Shown here piece after piece: positions 5,739 through 5,757 of a stretch of DNA of 5,757 bases (positions are counted from its first letter, which is position 1; each line of letters begins with the position of its first letter). The stretch covers positions 1 to 5,757 of the forward strand of contig DBDT01000046.1 in assembly GCA_002293705.1 (NCBI GenBank), read 5' to 3'. The notes below the pieces were generated by a model, which worked only from the letters and a program-made list of their open reading frames with translations, was not told where the DNA came from and searched no databases. A program made the position numbers and the translations under genes. The DNA is from Candidatus Woesebacteria bacterium UBA925 (lineage in GTDB: Bacteria; Patescibacteriota; Microgenomatia; UBA8517).

Positions 5739-5757
5739 CTGTCTCTTATACACATCT
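5739..5757 (-). other. Tn5 mosaic end (library adapter), right terminus
   Basis: The last 19 bases, CTGTCTCTTATACACATCT, are the exact reverse complement of bases 1-19 and mark the other tagmentation cut. The open gamma frame runs through it and gains the false residues VSYTH. The true sequence stops at 5738. Confidence 0.97.

Noticed and set aside
1..5757. A composite transposon bounded by 19-base terminal inverted repeats
   Set aside because: The repeats are the exact synthetic mosaic end used in library kits, there is no transposase gene, and the content is a housekeeping-type operon.

Overview
The window is one 5.7 kb fragment of AT-rich bacterial DNA, bounded at both ends by the 19-base Tn5 mosaic-end sequence used in Nextera-type library preparation. 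Those ends are artificial; the biological sequence is about 20-5738. All genes lie on the + strand, are packed end to end and use the standard bacterial code. Short AT-rich reading frames, near absence of Shine-Dalgarno sites inside the cluster and divergent, trimmed ATP synthase subunits suggest an uncultured lineage with a reduced genome. The Candidate Phyla Radiation (Patescibacteria, perhaps the Microgenomates side) is my best guess, but this is inference from style, not from a marker gene.

Layout: a 168-base non-coding leader (20-187); an exported protein whose C-terminal hairpin resembles F-type ATP synthase subunit c (188-958); a cofactor-independent phosphoglycerate mutase, gpmI (958-2646); then ATP synthase subunits b (2656-3312), delta (3309-3713), alpha (3715-5154) and the first two thirds of gamma (5156 to the fragment end). 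The order c-like, b, delta, alpha, gamma matches a standard atp operon, with gpmI inserted between c and b. Subunit a is not seen, and beta and epsilon would lie beyond the right edge.

The cluster would encode a membrane rotary ATPase together with a lower-glycolysis enzyme, probably co-transcribed: gene junctions are 1- or 4-base overlaps or gaps of 1 to 9 bases, and only the first gene has a clear ribosome binding site.

The notable content is how far this ATPase departs from the textbook. The c-like protein carries a signal peptide and an exported domain of roughly 130 residues, keeps the c-type polar loop with an RNP motif, but has no acidic residue in either membrane helix. Alpha lacks the N-terminal helix that normally docks on delta, and delta is correspondingly short at its N-terminal side. 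Subunit b is long, and gamma has a divergent N-terminus. Alpha and gpmI nevertheless keep their key functional residues, so the locus looks like a working but remodelled machine rather than a decaying one.
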